From Francisellaceae bacterium (lineage in GTDB: Bacteria > Pseudomonadota > Gammaproteobacteria > Francisellales > Francisellaceae): a stretch of 48,060 nt of DNA. Location: the NCBI GenBank assembly GCA_028355575.1, contig JAOMSY010000001.1:77542-125601 (forward strand). The letters are read 5' to 3'. The position numbers and the translations under genes are program-made. Position 1 is the stretch's first letter. The number at the start of each line of letters is the position of its first letter. Positions 25,302 to 34,142 of this stretch are shown here, one piece after another. The notes beneath the pieces are model-generated. The model saw only the letters and a program-made list of their open reading frames with translations, searched no databases and was not told the DNA's origin.

Positions 25302-25646
25302 TTAGATATTTTTGTCAATTAAATCTGTTAGTTGCGCTTTTGTTACCGCACCAACTTTTGTTACTTCAACGCCACCACTTTTGAAAAGCATTAGTGTTGG
25401 TATGCCACGAACACCAAATTTAGTTGGCGTTTCAGGATTGCTGTCGACATCCACTTTAACAAATTTTACTTTGCCTTCGTATTTTTCAGATAGCTCTTCG
25501 AAAATAGGAGCAATCATACGGCAAGGGCCGCACCATTCCGCCCAGAAGTCTACAAGTACTGGTAGTTCTTCTTTCAGTACAGCTTCATCAAATTCGCTGT
25601 CTTTAACATTTGAATAGGTTAATTCATTTTCTTCTTGATCAGACAT
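25302..25646 (-). CDS. trxA: Thioredoxin
   Basis: This cytoplasmic disulfide reductase of 114 residues has the active site WCGPC (residues 38-42) and the cis-Pro loop RGIPTLMLF. The N-terminus is a few residues longer and more acidic than E. coli TrxA. The ATG at 25646 has AAAGGGGA upstream. It lies 100 nt upstream of rho. Confidence 0.97.
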   Translation of the reverse strand: MSDQEENELTYSNVKDSEFDEAVLKEELPVLVDFWAEWCGPCRMIAPIFEELSEKYEGKVKFVKVDVDSNPETPTKFGVRGIPTLMLFKSGGVEVTKVGAVTKAQLTDLIDKNI

Positions 25647-25785
25647 TGTTCGTCCCCTTTATAATTTATTTGTCCATTCATTTAAAATGTTATCGTAAAA
25701 AAAATCAAGTTCGAATTTCAATTATACTCTTTTTTTTCGTATGATGCTTAATGTATAAGATATTAAATTTCATAGGATAGTTATT

Positions 25786-26709
25786 ATGCAACAATCTAAA
25801 GTCGTTGCGACAATTGATTTAGGCTCGAATAGTTTTCACATGTTAATCTCTGAGTCTAATGGTGAGGGTGTATTAAAAGATCTATATGCCGGTAAAAGCA
25901 AAGTTCAGCTTCGTTCAGGGTTATTGGACGATGGTACTATTTCGCAAGAAGCGCAAGAAAGGGCGTTAGACTGCTTAAGGAACTTTTCGTATTCATTAGA
26001 GCATTATAGTGCTGAGCAAATAAAGGTTGTCGGTACTTACACGCTCCGTAAAGCGCAAGGTAAGTGTGATGAATTTTTACAGGAAGCCGAAAAAATATTA
26101 GGGACACCAATAGAAATTATTTCTGGTGAGGAAGAAGCAAGATTAATTTATGTTGGTGCTTCAAAAGGTAATAAAGTTAATAAAAAGAACTCTTTTATTA
26201 TTGATATCGGTGGTGGTAGTACCGAATTAGTGATTGGAAAGGGGAGTGATTTAAAATCATTGGTTAGCCTTGAGATGGGATGTGTGAGCACGCAAGATTC
26301 TTTTTTCAAGGACGGGCGCTTAACGTTAGGACATTTTTCCGAGGCGATTGAATATTCGAAGACTTTAATCAAACCAATTGCAGCAGAATACAAGCAACTT
26401 GGTTGGGGAGAGTGTTTAGGTGCAAGCGGAACGATTCGTTCTATCTCCGATTTATTAAAAATCAATAATATTACTGATGGTGAAATTACACGAGAAGGCT
26501 TAGAAGTAACAGCAAGATTGGTTATGGAAAAGCGAAATGTTAAAAATGTGCACTTCCCAGGCATTAGAGAGGATCGTGAGAGCATTCTGGCTGGTGGGTT
26601 TTGTGTTTTATATGCTTTATTCGATGAGTTAAATATTAAAAGCATGAAGGTGTCATCAGGTGCACTTCGAGAAGGCATGATGTACGAATTGGTTCAAAAG
26701 TTAGCATAG
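25786..26709 (+). CDS. ppx: Short Ppx/GppA phosphatase (exopolyphosphatase family)
   Basis: The family removes terminal phosphates from polyphosphate or pppGpp. The ASKHA-fold motifs are present: ATIDLGSNSFHMLISE near the N-terminus, SGEEEARLIYVG, and DIGGGSTELVIGKG. At 307 residues it contains only the catalytic two-domain part and lacks the C-terminal helical/HD region of E. coli Ppx and GppA (about 500 residues), like the short single-unit enzymes of other bacteria. Polyphosphate is the likelier substrate given the two PPK2 genes nearby, but this is inference. rarA follows after 9 nt. Confidence 0.85.
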   Translation: MQQSKVVATIDLGSNSFHMLISESNGEGVLKDLYAGKSKVQLRSGLLDDGTISQEAQERALDCLRNFSYSLEHYSAEQIKVVGTYTLRKAQGKCDEFLQEAEKILGTPIEIISGEEEARLIYVGASKGNKVNKKNSFIIDIGGGSTELVIGKGSDLKSLVSLEMGCVSTQDSFFKDGRLTLGHFSEAIEYSKTLIKPIAAEYKQLGWGECLGASGTIRSISDLLKINNITDGEITREGLEVTARLVMEKRNVKNVHFPGIREDRESILAGGFCVLYALFDELNIKSMKVSSGALREGMMYELVQKLA

Positions 26710-26718
26710 ATTTTTTAT

Positions 26719-27963
26719 ATGCAGCCATTGGCATACCGTTTACGACCAAAATCTTTAGATAATTATTTTGGCCAGCAGCATATTATTGGTTTTGACAAGC
26801 CCTTGAGAAAAATGCTTCAAAAGGGTCAGATCTGCTCAATGATACTTTGTGGTCCACCAGGTGTTGGTAAAACAACATTAGCTGAAATTATTTCAAATGA
26901 ATTAGATTCGGAAATATATAAGCTTTCAGCGGTAACGGCCGGTGTGAAAGATATTAGAAAAGTTGTTGATTCAGCTCAAGCGAATAACCGCACTTCTATA
27001 CTATTTCTCGATGAAATACACAGATTTAATAAAGCGCAACAGGACCTATTGTTGCCATACATTGAATCTGGTTTAATTATTTTAATTGGGGCAACAACAG
27101 AAAACCCTTATTTTGCCATTAATAATGCGCTGCTTTCACGAGTGACTGTTTTTCGACTAAAGCATTTAGATGTGTCTGAAGCAATATTAGTTATTGATAA
27201 AGCTTTAGAGGCGGATGAGTTTCTGTTACAGCAAAATTTAATTATTTCTTTAGGTGTTAAACAAGCAATTTATCAAATGTCATCAGGTGATGTCAGGATG
27301 CTTTTGAATATTCTAGAGAGTATGGCTTTTACCAAAGACATTAATTCTGAGGTAACGCTTGAAGATTTGAAATCCATATTGCCTGAAAAATACCATCTCA
27401 TTGATAATCAAGGTGATTATTTTTATGATCAATTATCAGCATTTCATAAGTCAGTAAGAGGAACTGATCCTGATGCTGCGCTATTTTGGCTGGTTAGCAT
27501 GATTGATAGTGGTTGTGACCCGGCGGTGATACTCAGAAGAATGTTATGTATTGCCAGCGAAGATATAGGAAATGCTGATCCACGAGCAATAACGCTTGCC
27601 TTGAATGCTTGGCAGTCTTATGAACGATTAGGGTTGCCAGAGGGTATGCTGCCAATATCGCAAGCAGCGACTTATCTGGCTTCTGCTCCTAAAAGTAATG
27701 CAGCTTATCTAGGCTTTAAGCGAGCAAAAGCAGATTTGAAAAAATCAACAAGTATCGAAGTACCGCTTCATTTAAGGAATGTTCATCCTGCTGGTGTTTC
27801 AAAGTCAGCAGCGTATAAGTATCCACATGATTATCCAAATGCTTTTGTAGATCAAACATACCGACCAGATGGATTTGAGGATAATTATTATCAGCCTACA
27901 AATCGAGGACTGGAAATCAAGATTAAGCAAAAGCTAGACAATATTCGCGCAATGAAAAAGTAA
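26719..27963 (+). CDS. rarA: Replication-associated recombination protein A (AAA+ ATPase)
   Basis: RarA (MgsA) acts at stalled replication forks. The 414-residue product has Walker A ([13 protein letters not shown], about 44-56), Walker B (LFLDEIHRF), sensor 1 (GATTENPYF) and the C-terminal tetramerisation/lid part ([19 protein letters not shown]). It lies directly after ppx and is probably co-transcribed. Confidence 0.96.
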   Translation: MQPLAYRLRPKSLDNYFGQQHIIGFDKPLRKMLQKGQICSMILCGPPGVGKTTLAEIISNELDSEIYKLSAVTAGVKDIRKVVDSAQANNRTSILFLDEIHRFNKAQQDLLLPYIESGLIILIGATTENPYFAINNALLSRVTVFRLKHLDVSEAILVIDKALEADEFLLQQNLIISLGVKQAIYQMSSGDVRMLLNILESMAFTKDINSEVTLEDLKSILPEKYHLIDNQGDYFYDQLSAFHKSVRGTDPDAALFWLVSMIDSGCDPAVILRRMLCIASEDIGNADPRAITLALNAWQSYERLGLPEGMLPISQAATYLASAPKSNAAYLGFKRAKADLKKSTSIEVPLHLRNVHPAGVSKSAAYKYPHDYPNAFVDQTYRPDGFEDNYYQPTNRGLEIKIKQKLDNIRAMKK

Positions 27964-27972
27964 TATTTGTTT

Positions 27973-28022
27973 GTGCGCACATTGTGGTATTAAAAAGATA
28001 CTTTATATTTTAAGTATCGCAC
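27973..28022 (+). terminator. Nested hairpin between rarA and uppP
   Basis: gtgcg (27973-27977) pairs with cgcac (28018-28022), and gatactt (27997-28003) pairs with aagtatc (28012-28018), giving competing or nested stems. No T tract follows, so this may be a weak attenuator rather than a terminator. Confidence 0.3.
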
Positions 28023-28037
28023 TTAATTAGAAACGAA

Positions 28038-28838
28038 ATGGATTTACTGCAAACAGTTGTATTGGCTATTGTGCAAGGGCTAACAGAGTTTTTACCCATC
28101 TCCAGCTCAGCGCATTTAATATTGGCTTCCGATTTAACTGGCTGGGTAGACCAGGGGCTTGGTTTTGATATTGCAGTACATCTGGGTACGTTATTGGCTG
28201 TAGTGCTCTATTTCCACAAAACATTGGGCAGCATGGCTAAAGAATGGTTTACTTGTGGTTTTAGCATGAATCAGACGCAAGATTCAAAGCTAGCTTGGTA
28301 TGTAATTATTGGCACGATCCCAGTCGGTATTGCTGGTTTATTATTTAAACATGAAATAGAAGTATATTTGCGCTCTCCGTTGGTGATTGCTATTTCTACC
28401 ATCGTATTTGGATTGCTATTAGGTTATGCAAGTTTAGTTGCTAAATCAGACAAGAGAGAAGTTGATTTAAATTATTTAACTGTGTTGATAATTGGTACTG
28501 CTCAGGCTGTTGCGCTTATTCCTGGCACATCGCGCTCTGGTATCACCATTACGATGGCGCTTTTACTTGGATTTACCGCGACTGCTTCAGCGAGATTTTC
28601 ATTTTTATTATCTATTCCTGTTATTATTTTAGCTGTACTGCTACAAGGATTAGATATCTTGAAAGATAATGTATCAATAGAAGTTGGTTATGTGTTAATA
28701 GGCATATTAATTTCATTTATTAGTGCAATATTATGTATCCATTTCTTTTTAAGGCTCATTAATGTCGTTGGTATGATGCCATTTGTGGTTTACCGTTTGG
28801 CATTAGGTATCTTCTTATTTATATGGTTATTGATGTGA
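28038..28838 (+). CDS. uppP: Undecaprenyl-diphosphatase (UppP/BacA)
   Basis: It recycles undecaprenyl pyrophosphate, the lipid carrier for peptidoglycan and other glycans, in the inner membrane. The 266-residue product has the signature GLTEFLPISSSAHL near the N-terminus and PGTSRSGITIT in the second half, with about eight membrane segments. Its end overlaps the start of the VanY-like gene by 16 nt. Confidence 0.96.
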   Translation: MDLLQTVVLAIVQGLTEFLPISSSAHLILASDLTGWVDQGLGFDIAVHLGTLLAVVLYFHKTLGSMAKEWFTCGFSMNQTQDSKLAWYVIIGTIPVGIAGLLFKHEIEVYLRSPLVIAISTIVFGLLLGYASLVAKSDKREVDLNYLTVLIIGTAQAVALIPGTSRSGITITMALLLGFTATASARFSFLLSIPVIILAVLLQGLDILKDNVSIEVGYVLIGILISFISAILCIHFFLRLINVVGMMPFVVYRLALGIFLFIWLLM

Positions 28839-29377
28839 ATAAAGATCAAGTTAAGCTTATCGAAAATATTCTCAGTGAATTTGGTATAGATGCTGATTAT
28901 CTTCAAAATAACATTCTTGCTATGGAAGAGGATATTGGTGAGGATTCATTAACCACCATTATCGAAAATGTATATGCTAAGCCTGCTAAATGTACAGAGG
29001 AGACAAGATCTGCTTGGGAGTTGATGCAACGCGATGCTCAAAAGGAAGGTGTTTATTTAAAGATTATATCCTCTTACAGGAGTGTTCAGTATCAAGCTGA
29101 ACTTATCAAAAGAAAATTAGCTCGTGGTCAAAAAATTGAAAAAATTTTGAAAGTGAATGCGCTTCCTGGGTGGAGTGAGCATCATACAGGCAGGGCGTTA
29201 GATTTAACATCAAGTGAAGAAGATCAGGTTTTAGAAGAAAGCTTTGAGAACACAAAAGCATTTCATTGGCTGACTGAACATGCAGGTAAATACGGGTTTG
29301 TCATGTCTTATCCTCGAGGCAACTCACAAGGTTATATATATGAACCTTGGCACTGGTGTTATCAGAAAAATTCTTAG
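28823..29377 (+). CDS. VanY-type D-alanyl-D-alanine carboxypeptidase-like protein
   Basis: The 184-residue zinc peptidase of the VanY/LdcB group has SSYRSVQYQ, the zinc motif SEHHTGRALDL (SxHxxGxAxD) and EPWHWCY (ExWH). Such enzymes trim the stem peptides of peptidoglycan. No signal peptide, lipobox or membrane anchor is visible from any start, so it may act on cytoplasmic muropeptides or precursors. The start may be ATG 28823 or GTG 28835; both overlap the uppP end. The overlap suggests coupling with lipid-carrier recycling. Confidence 0.85.
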   Translation: MVIDVNKDQVKLIENILSEFGIDADYLQNNILAMEEDIGEDSLTTIIENVYAKPAKCTEETRSAWELMQRDAQKEGVYLKIISSYRSVQYQAELIKRKLARGQKIEKILKVNALPGWSEHHTGRALDLTSSEEDQVLEESFENTKAFHWLTEHAGKYGFVMSYPRGNSQGYIYEPWHWCYQKNS

Positions 29378-29379
29378 GG

Positions 29380-30792
29380 CTAGAATACCTTTAATCCAGC
29401 ATTTGGCCAGTAATAGGTCACGACCAACATGAAAATTGCAAAAGCAATGATTTTCAGTAACAGGCCATACATTGCCACTTTTTTTGAAGGGACATAATCC
29501 GAATGGGTGATTATGGCCATCGCGGGTGTGCTGACAGGTAACATAAATGTTAGGCCAGCACAAGTTGCAATCGCAACGGCTATCGCTCTAGGGTCAATGC
29601 CATATTCTGTTGATAGGGCGATACCTATTGGCATTAGTACAGCAACAGCCGCAGCATTTGACATGACTTCTGTTAATACGAATGCAAGTAGAACAATAAT
29701 AATAAAAATGACTAATGGCGAGCTTATGCCAGTGTGAATGATTAAGTTTACAAGTGAGTGGGAGGCACCAGTAAATGTTAGAGTCGTGCTGAGCGCAATG
29801 GCGCTTCCATACATAATGAAAATACCCCATTTTACATCTTCTTCTACTTCTTGCCAGTTTGTGACTTTGAGCATGAATGCCATAATGACGCCCAAGAAGG
29901 CAATCCAATCTAGGCCCCAGCTAGTCCCCCATATTACCCATAATGTAATTGTCACGGCTAATACAAAAAGTGTTCTTATTTCTCGTTGGGAAAATTTGCC
30001 TAGCTCTTTCTTGTATGCTAATAATTGTTCTCTTGCTGAGTCTACACTTACTTTACTTTTCCTCGTTAGTAAGAATATGATCGTTAAAGTCGCAATAGAG
30101 GTTAAGAAAACAATCGGCAACGTCCAGGCAGTCCATTGTAAGAAACTAATCTCTTGGCCGGTGTTGCTCTGTAACATCCCAATCGCTAGTGGCGCACGAG
30201 CACCCCCTAGTAGTGTTGCAGTACCGCCTATGACTGCACCCCATCCCATCGATAAGAATGCACCTAATGCAAAGCGGCTATTTGTGCTTACGCCAGTCGC
30301 CTTAACAATTTCTAAAACAATAGGGAATAACATGGCGGCAACTGCATGTTCACTAATAACAAATGCCAATAAGCAAGAAAGTACGTAGATTGAGCATAAT
30401 AACTTTCTTGGACTTTTGCCAAATTTTGAGATGATCACAATTGCAATACGTGTACTTAAGCCAGACCGCATGACTGGGCTTGCTAAAATAAAAGCACCTA
30501 ATATAAAGAAGACGGAACTGTTACCAAAGTAACTATAAGCGATTGAGGAACTTATTGCGCCAGATACAGGTAATAAAAATAGGACAATAATGCCAGTAAT
30601 GGCAATTGGAAATATATTCGTAACCCATAATATGGCGGCGACTGAGAATACAGCCAAAGCTTGTTGGCCTTGATGTGTGAAGCCTGGTAGCGGTAATAGT
30701 GAGATGCTAAAAAATGAAATGGTGCAAATAATGAGAAGCACCCACTGAGCCGTATCTAATATTTTTGAAGGGCTGTTGCTGATATTGCTCAT
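29380..30792 (-). CDS. DASS/SLC13-family anion:Na+ symporter
   Basis: The 470-residue membrane protein has about 12 segments, the N-terminal LPLPGFTHQGQQALAVF and two hairpin-like motifs (around FVISEHAVAAMLFPIV and TEVMSNAAAVAVLMPI) that carry the SNT-like substrate sites; the last segment begins LPVSTPAMAI. The family imports di- and tricarboxylates or sulfate with sodium; dicarboxylates are the commonest substrate. Its stop is 2 nt from the VanY-like gene's stop (convergent). Confidence 0.85.
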   Translation of the reverse strand: MSNISNSPSKILDTAQWVLLIICTISFFSISLLPLPGFTHQGQQALAVFSVAAILWVTNIFPIAITGIIVLFLLPVSGAISSSIAYSYFGNSSVFFILGAFILASPVMRSGLSTRIAIVIISKFGKSPRKLLCSIYVLSCLLAFVISEHAVAAMLFPIVLEIVKATGVSTNSRFALGAFLSMGWGAVIGGTATLLGGARAPLAIGMLQSNTGQEISFLQWTAWTLPIVFLTSIATLTIIFLLTRKSKVSVDSAREQLLAYKKELGKFSQREIRTLFVLAVTITLWVIWGTSWGLDWIAFLGVIMAFMLKVTNWQEVEEDVKWGIFIMYGSAIALSTTLTFTGASHSLVNLIIHTGISSPLVIFIIIVLLAFVLTEVMSNAAAVAVLMPIGIALSTEYGIDPRAIAVAIATCAGLTFMLPVSTPAMAIITHSDYVPSKKVAMYGLLLKIIAFAIFMLVVTYYWPNAGLKVF

Positions 30793-30886
30793 TAATATTC
30801 AGTTGAAAATCATTGTTTTGTAAGTATATGTGCTATCGGAAAAAAATCCCACCAGTTCATTATTTCACTAAATAAATAAATTTTTA

Positions 30887-30916
30887 TTGATAATTACGCT
30901 TATTTTTCGCCATAAT
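30887..30916 (+). promoter_or_regulatory. Promoter candidate of fadE
   Basis: TTGATA (30887-30892) and CATAAT (30911-30916), 18 bp apart, lie about 40 bases upstream of the fadE start, which has AAGGAG as ribosome site. No FadR-like operator is evident. Confidence 0.4.
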
Positions 30917-30956
30917 TCTTAGGCTAGGTGAAATTTATCAATATAAAGGAGCACAC

Positions 30957-33569
30957 ATGAATTTGGCAATAATATTAGTAGGCGTATTGCTGGTATTGGT
31001 ATGTATATACCGATCCGTTGGCCTAAAAATGTGGACAGTAATTACAGGCTTATACCTGTTAATATTAACATTAATTGGGTGGTTAACAGGTGCGGCCTGT
31101 ATAACCTTATGGGCAATTTATTTGCCTGTGGCAATATTCTTAAATATTACCCCCATCCGGAAAGCGGCTGTTACAGGACCGTTATTAAAGGCTTTTGCTA
31201 AGACAATGCCTAAACTTTCAAGCACTGAAGAAACCGCATTAAATGCTGGAGATACATGGGTTGAGCAAGACCTATTCCGTGGTGAGCCTAACTGGAATCG
31301 CGTACATGGTATTCCAAAACATTCCATGTCTGATGAAGAACAAGCATTTTTAGATAATGAAACCAATGAGCTATGTGCCATGGTTGATGATTGGGATGTA
31401 ATGCAAAAGCGTGACTTGCCTGCTAACGTCTGGAAGTTTATTAAAGATAAAGGCTTTTTTGGTCTAGTCATTGACAAAAAATATGGTGGTAAAGGGTTCT
31501 CAGCAAAAGCGCATTCAGAGATTGTAATGAAGATATGCTCTCGCTCTCCAACTGCTGCTGTAACAGTCATGGTGCCTAACTCATTAGGCCCAGGTGAATT
31601 ATTACATCATTATGGTACGCAAGAGCAAAAAGATAAGTTTTTACCAGACTTAGCCTCTGGAAAGCAAGTGCCTTGTTTTGCATTGACTGAACCAGGCGCG
31701 GGTAGTGATGCAACTTCAATTGCTTCTACTGGTGTGGTTTGTGAAGATGAATTTGAAGGCAAGAAAACACTTGGTTTAAGGTTAACGTTTAATAAGCGTT
31801 ATATTACTTTGGCGCCAATAGCGACTTTAGTTGGGTTAGCGATTGACTTGCAGGATCCTGATAGTTTGCTTGGTGGTGTTGGTACTGAAGGTATTACTTG
31901 TTTATTAATACCAAGATCTACAAAAGGGTTAGATATTGGTAATCGCCATTATCCAGCTACATTACCATTTATGAATGGTACAATCCGTGGTGAAGATATT
32001 TTTGTGCCAATTGACTATATTATTGGTGGTCAAAAAATGGCAGGTGAAGGCTGGCGTATGCTGGTAGAGTGCCTATCAATAGGTCGTTCAATTTCTCTGC
32101 CTGCAAATGGTACCGCTTGCGCCTCTGTTTCATATTTAACAACAGGTGCGTATTCATTATTGCGTAAACAATTTGGTATCCATATTGGTGGATTTGAAGG
32201 TATTGAAGAGGTGCTTGCTAATATATCAGGGTTAAGTTATATCATTAATGCAACACGTGAAATGACGGTTGCTGCAGTGGATGCTGGCATCAAGCCTTCA
32301 GTCGCATCAGCGATTGCAAAAATGCATAATACTGAAAAGGCACGTGAAACGATTACTGGTGCGATGGATGTCCATAGTGGGCGTGGTGTGGTTGTTGGTC
32401 CTCGTAACTATTTGGCGGCTGGTTATCAAGGTGCACCCGTTTCCATTACGGTTGAGGGTGCAAATATAATGACTCGCAACCTACTTATATTTGGCACAGG
32501 TGCAATGGCGTGTCATCCATATATTCGTAAAGAGTTTTATGCAGTTAACGAAGGTAATGTTGATAAATTCGATGGAATTCTTTGGTCACATGCTGGTTAC
32601 TTGTTAAGAAATACGATCCGTTCATTATGGGCAGGTTTAACTTGTGGTGCGTTTATATGTGCACCTTCTTCACCTTTGAAGAAATACTATAAGCGTGTAT
32701 CACGTTTAAGTTATAACTTTGCTTGTGTGTCTGACATTTCTTTAATGTATCTTGGTGGTGAGTTGAAGCGTAAAGAACGCCTTTCTGCTAGATTAGGTGA
32801 TGCGTTGGCGCACATCTATATGGCTGCGGCTGTGCTAAAACAGTTTAAAGACTATGGTGAGCATTCTGATGAGGTTGTTTATGCTAAATGGGCATTAGAA
32901 TATTGCTTACATGAAGCACAAAAAGGCTTATGTGGGTTGACCTCAAATTTCCCATCAAAAGTATTGGGTGTGGTTATGCGTTTCTTGATGTTTCCTGTTG
33001 GCGGTGTATATAAAGGTCCGAGTGACAAATTGGATGCGCAAGTGGCAGCAAGTTCTATGAAGAACAATGCTTATCGTGATAGGCTGCTTTCTCGTATGTA
33101 CCTGTCTGGTGATTCTGAGCAACCGATTGATCGTGTTGAAAATGCATTCCAAGCGGTATTAAATTCTGCCGATGCCACTAAGAAAATTTACAAGGCGATT
33201 AAAGCTAAAACGCTCCCTAAGCAACCAATTGAGCAATTGCTTGATTTGGCGCTTGAGAAAGGTGTGATATCTGATTCTGAGTATGAGCAATTATCTGAAT
33301 CTGAAGCAGCTAGATGGGACGCTGTTCAAGTCGATGAGTTTGAGGCTAAAGAATTGATATCTAAAGGTATAAAAGCTTTTCAGCCAAAGGCACAAGCTAA
33401 AAAGTCACCCGTCAAGAAACCAAAGGCCGATGAATCAAAAGATGAACAGCCTAAGGCTAAGAGCCCTAAGGTGGAAGAATCTAAAGCTGAGAGTAAAACA
33501 GAAACAACTACAAGAACATCTGATATGAAATCAGGTGATAAACCTACTGAGGAGCTGCTAAATGACTAA
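30957..33569 (+). CDS. fadE: Membrane-associated acyl-CoA dehydrogenase FadE
   Basis: It catalyses the first step of fatty-acid beta-oxidation. The 870-residue product has two or three N-terminal membrane segments (about residues 1-65), the acyl-CoA dehydrogenase core with FALTEPGAGSDATSI, and the FadE-specific C-terminal half. It is about 55 residues longer than E. coli FadE. The excess is a Lys/Pro/Glu-rich low-complexity tail (about 805-870) with repeated KSP/KPK units. The gene ends inside ridA (8-nt overlap). Confidence 0.93.
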   Translation: MNLAIILVGVLLVLVCIYRSVGLKMWTVITGLYLLILTLIGWLTGAACITLWAIYLPVAIFLNITPIRKAAVTGPLLKAFAKTMPKLSSTEETALNAGDTWVEQDLFRGEPNWNRVHGIPKHSMSDEEQAFLDNETNELCAMVDDWDVMQKRDLPANVWKFIKDKGFFGLVIDKKYGGKGFSAKAHSEIVMKICSRSPTAAVTVMVPNSLGPGELLHHYGTQEQKDKFLPDLASGKQVPCFALTEPGAGSDATSIASTGVVCEDEFEGKKTLGLRLTFNKRYITLAPIATLVGLAIDLQDPDSLLGGVGTEGITCLLIPRSTKGLDIGNRHYPATLPFMNGTIRGEDIFVPIDYIIGGQKMAGEGWRMLVECLSIGRSISLPANGTACASVSYLTTGAYSLLRKQFGIHIGGFEGIEEVLANISGLSYIINATREMTVAAVDAGIKPSVASAIAKMHNTEKARETITGAMDVHSGRGVVVGPRNYLAAGYQGAPVSITVEGANIMTRNLLIFGTGAMACHPYIRKEFYAVNEGNVDKFDGILWSHAGYLLRNTIRSLWAGLTCGAFICAPSSPLKKYYKRVSRLSYNFACVSDISLMYLGGELKRKERLSARLGDALAHIYMAAAVLKQFKDYGEHSDEVVYAKWALEYCLHEAQKGLCGLTSNFPSKVLGVVMRFLMFPVGGVYKGPSDKLDAQVAASSMKNNAYRDRLLSRMYLSGDSEQPIDRVENAFQAVLNSADATKKIYKAIKAKTLPKQPIEQLLDLALEKGVISDSEYEQLSESEAARWDAVQVDEFEAKELISKGIKAFQPKAQAKKSPVKKPKADESKDEQPKAKSPKVEESKAESKTETTTRTSDMKSGDKPTEELLND

Positions 33570-33948
33570 GAAAGTAATTGCAACCGATAAAGCGCCTCAG
33601 GCAATTGGTCCTTATTCTCAAGCCATTCAGGCAGGTGATTTTGTTTATTTCTCTGGGCAAATTCCATTGGTACCAGAAACCATGAAAATGATTAGTGATG
33701 AGTTTGAAGATCAAGCAAGACAAATGTTCCAGAATTTATCTGAGGTCATTAAAGCAGCTGGTGCGTCTAAATCACAAATCATCAAAATAAATTTATATTT
33801 AACGGATCTTTCTAAGTTTAAATATATTAACGAAATCATGGCGGAATTTTTTGAAGAGCCATATCCGGCAAGAGCCGCTGTAGAGGTTTCTGCTTTGCCT
33901 GCTGGTGCGCTTGTAGAAGCTGAAGCAGTCGCCTATTTAGGAAAGTGA
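33562..33948 (+). CDS. ridA: RidA family enamine/imine deaminase
   Basis: RidA hydrolyses reactive 2-aminoacrylate and related enamines. The 128-residue product has the family's PQAIGPYSQAI opening, the YPARAAVEVSALP segment with the conserved Arg and the C-terminal VEAEAVAY with the catalytic Glu. The ATG overlaps the fadE stop, so it is co-translated with fadE, an unusual partner. Confidence 0.93.
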   Translation: MTKKVIATDKAPQAIGPYSQAIQAGDFVYFSGQIPLVPETMKMISDEFEDQARQMFQNLSEVIKAAGASKSQIIKINLYLTDLSKFKYINEIMAEFFEEPYPARAAVEVSALPAGALVEAEAVAYLGK

Positions 33949-33963
33949 GCGTAACATATATCC

Positions 33964-34028
33964 AATAATCCAAGAAGAAATATATTAATTTGGATTATTA
34001 ACCTGCTGCGCCTCGAATTGCCAGAGGC
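33964..34028 (+). terminator. Two hairpins after ridA
   Basis: aataatccaa (33964-33973) pairs perfectly with ttggattatt (33990-33999). A second small stem, gcctc (34010-34014) with gaggc (34024-34028), is followed by a T-rich stretch (ttcttaaatttgtttttattttt). Together they probably end the fadE-ridA transcript. Confidence 0.5.
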
Positions 34029-34142
34029 ATTCTTAAATTTGTTTTTATTTTTCTATTTGTAATAGATTTGGCAATAACCTTTTTCAATCTCTATTTAGAA
34101 TTACTATAATGTCTCTATATTTAAAAACGAGTATGGGATCGC

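Noticed and set aside
26148-26678. Open frame of 176 codons on the minus strand
   Set aside because: It is antisense to ppx, which has clear family motifs; no protein family is seen in the shadow.
29738-30388. Long open frame (216 codons) on the plus strand
   Set aside because: It lies antisense inside the DASS transporter gene, has no ribosome site or recognisable domain, and its residues mirror the opposite strand's codon use.
31118-31570. Open frame of 150 codons on the minus strand
   Set aside because: It is antisense to fadE and shows no independent signals.
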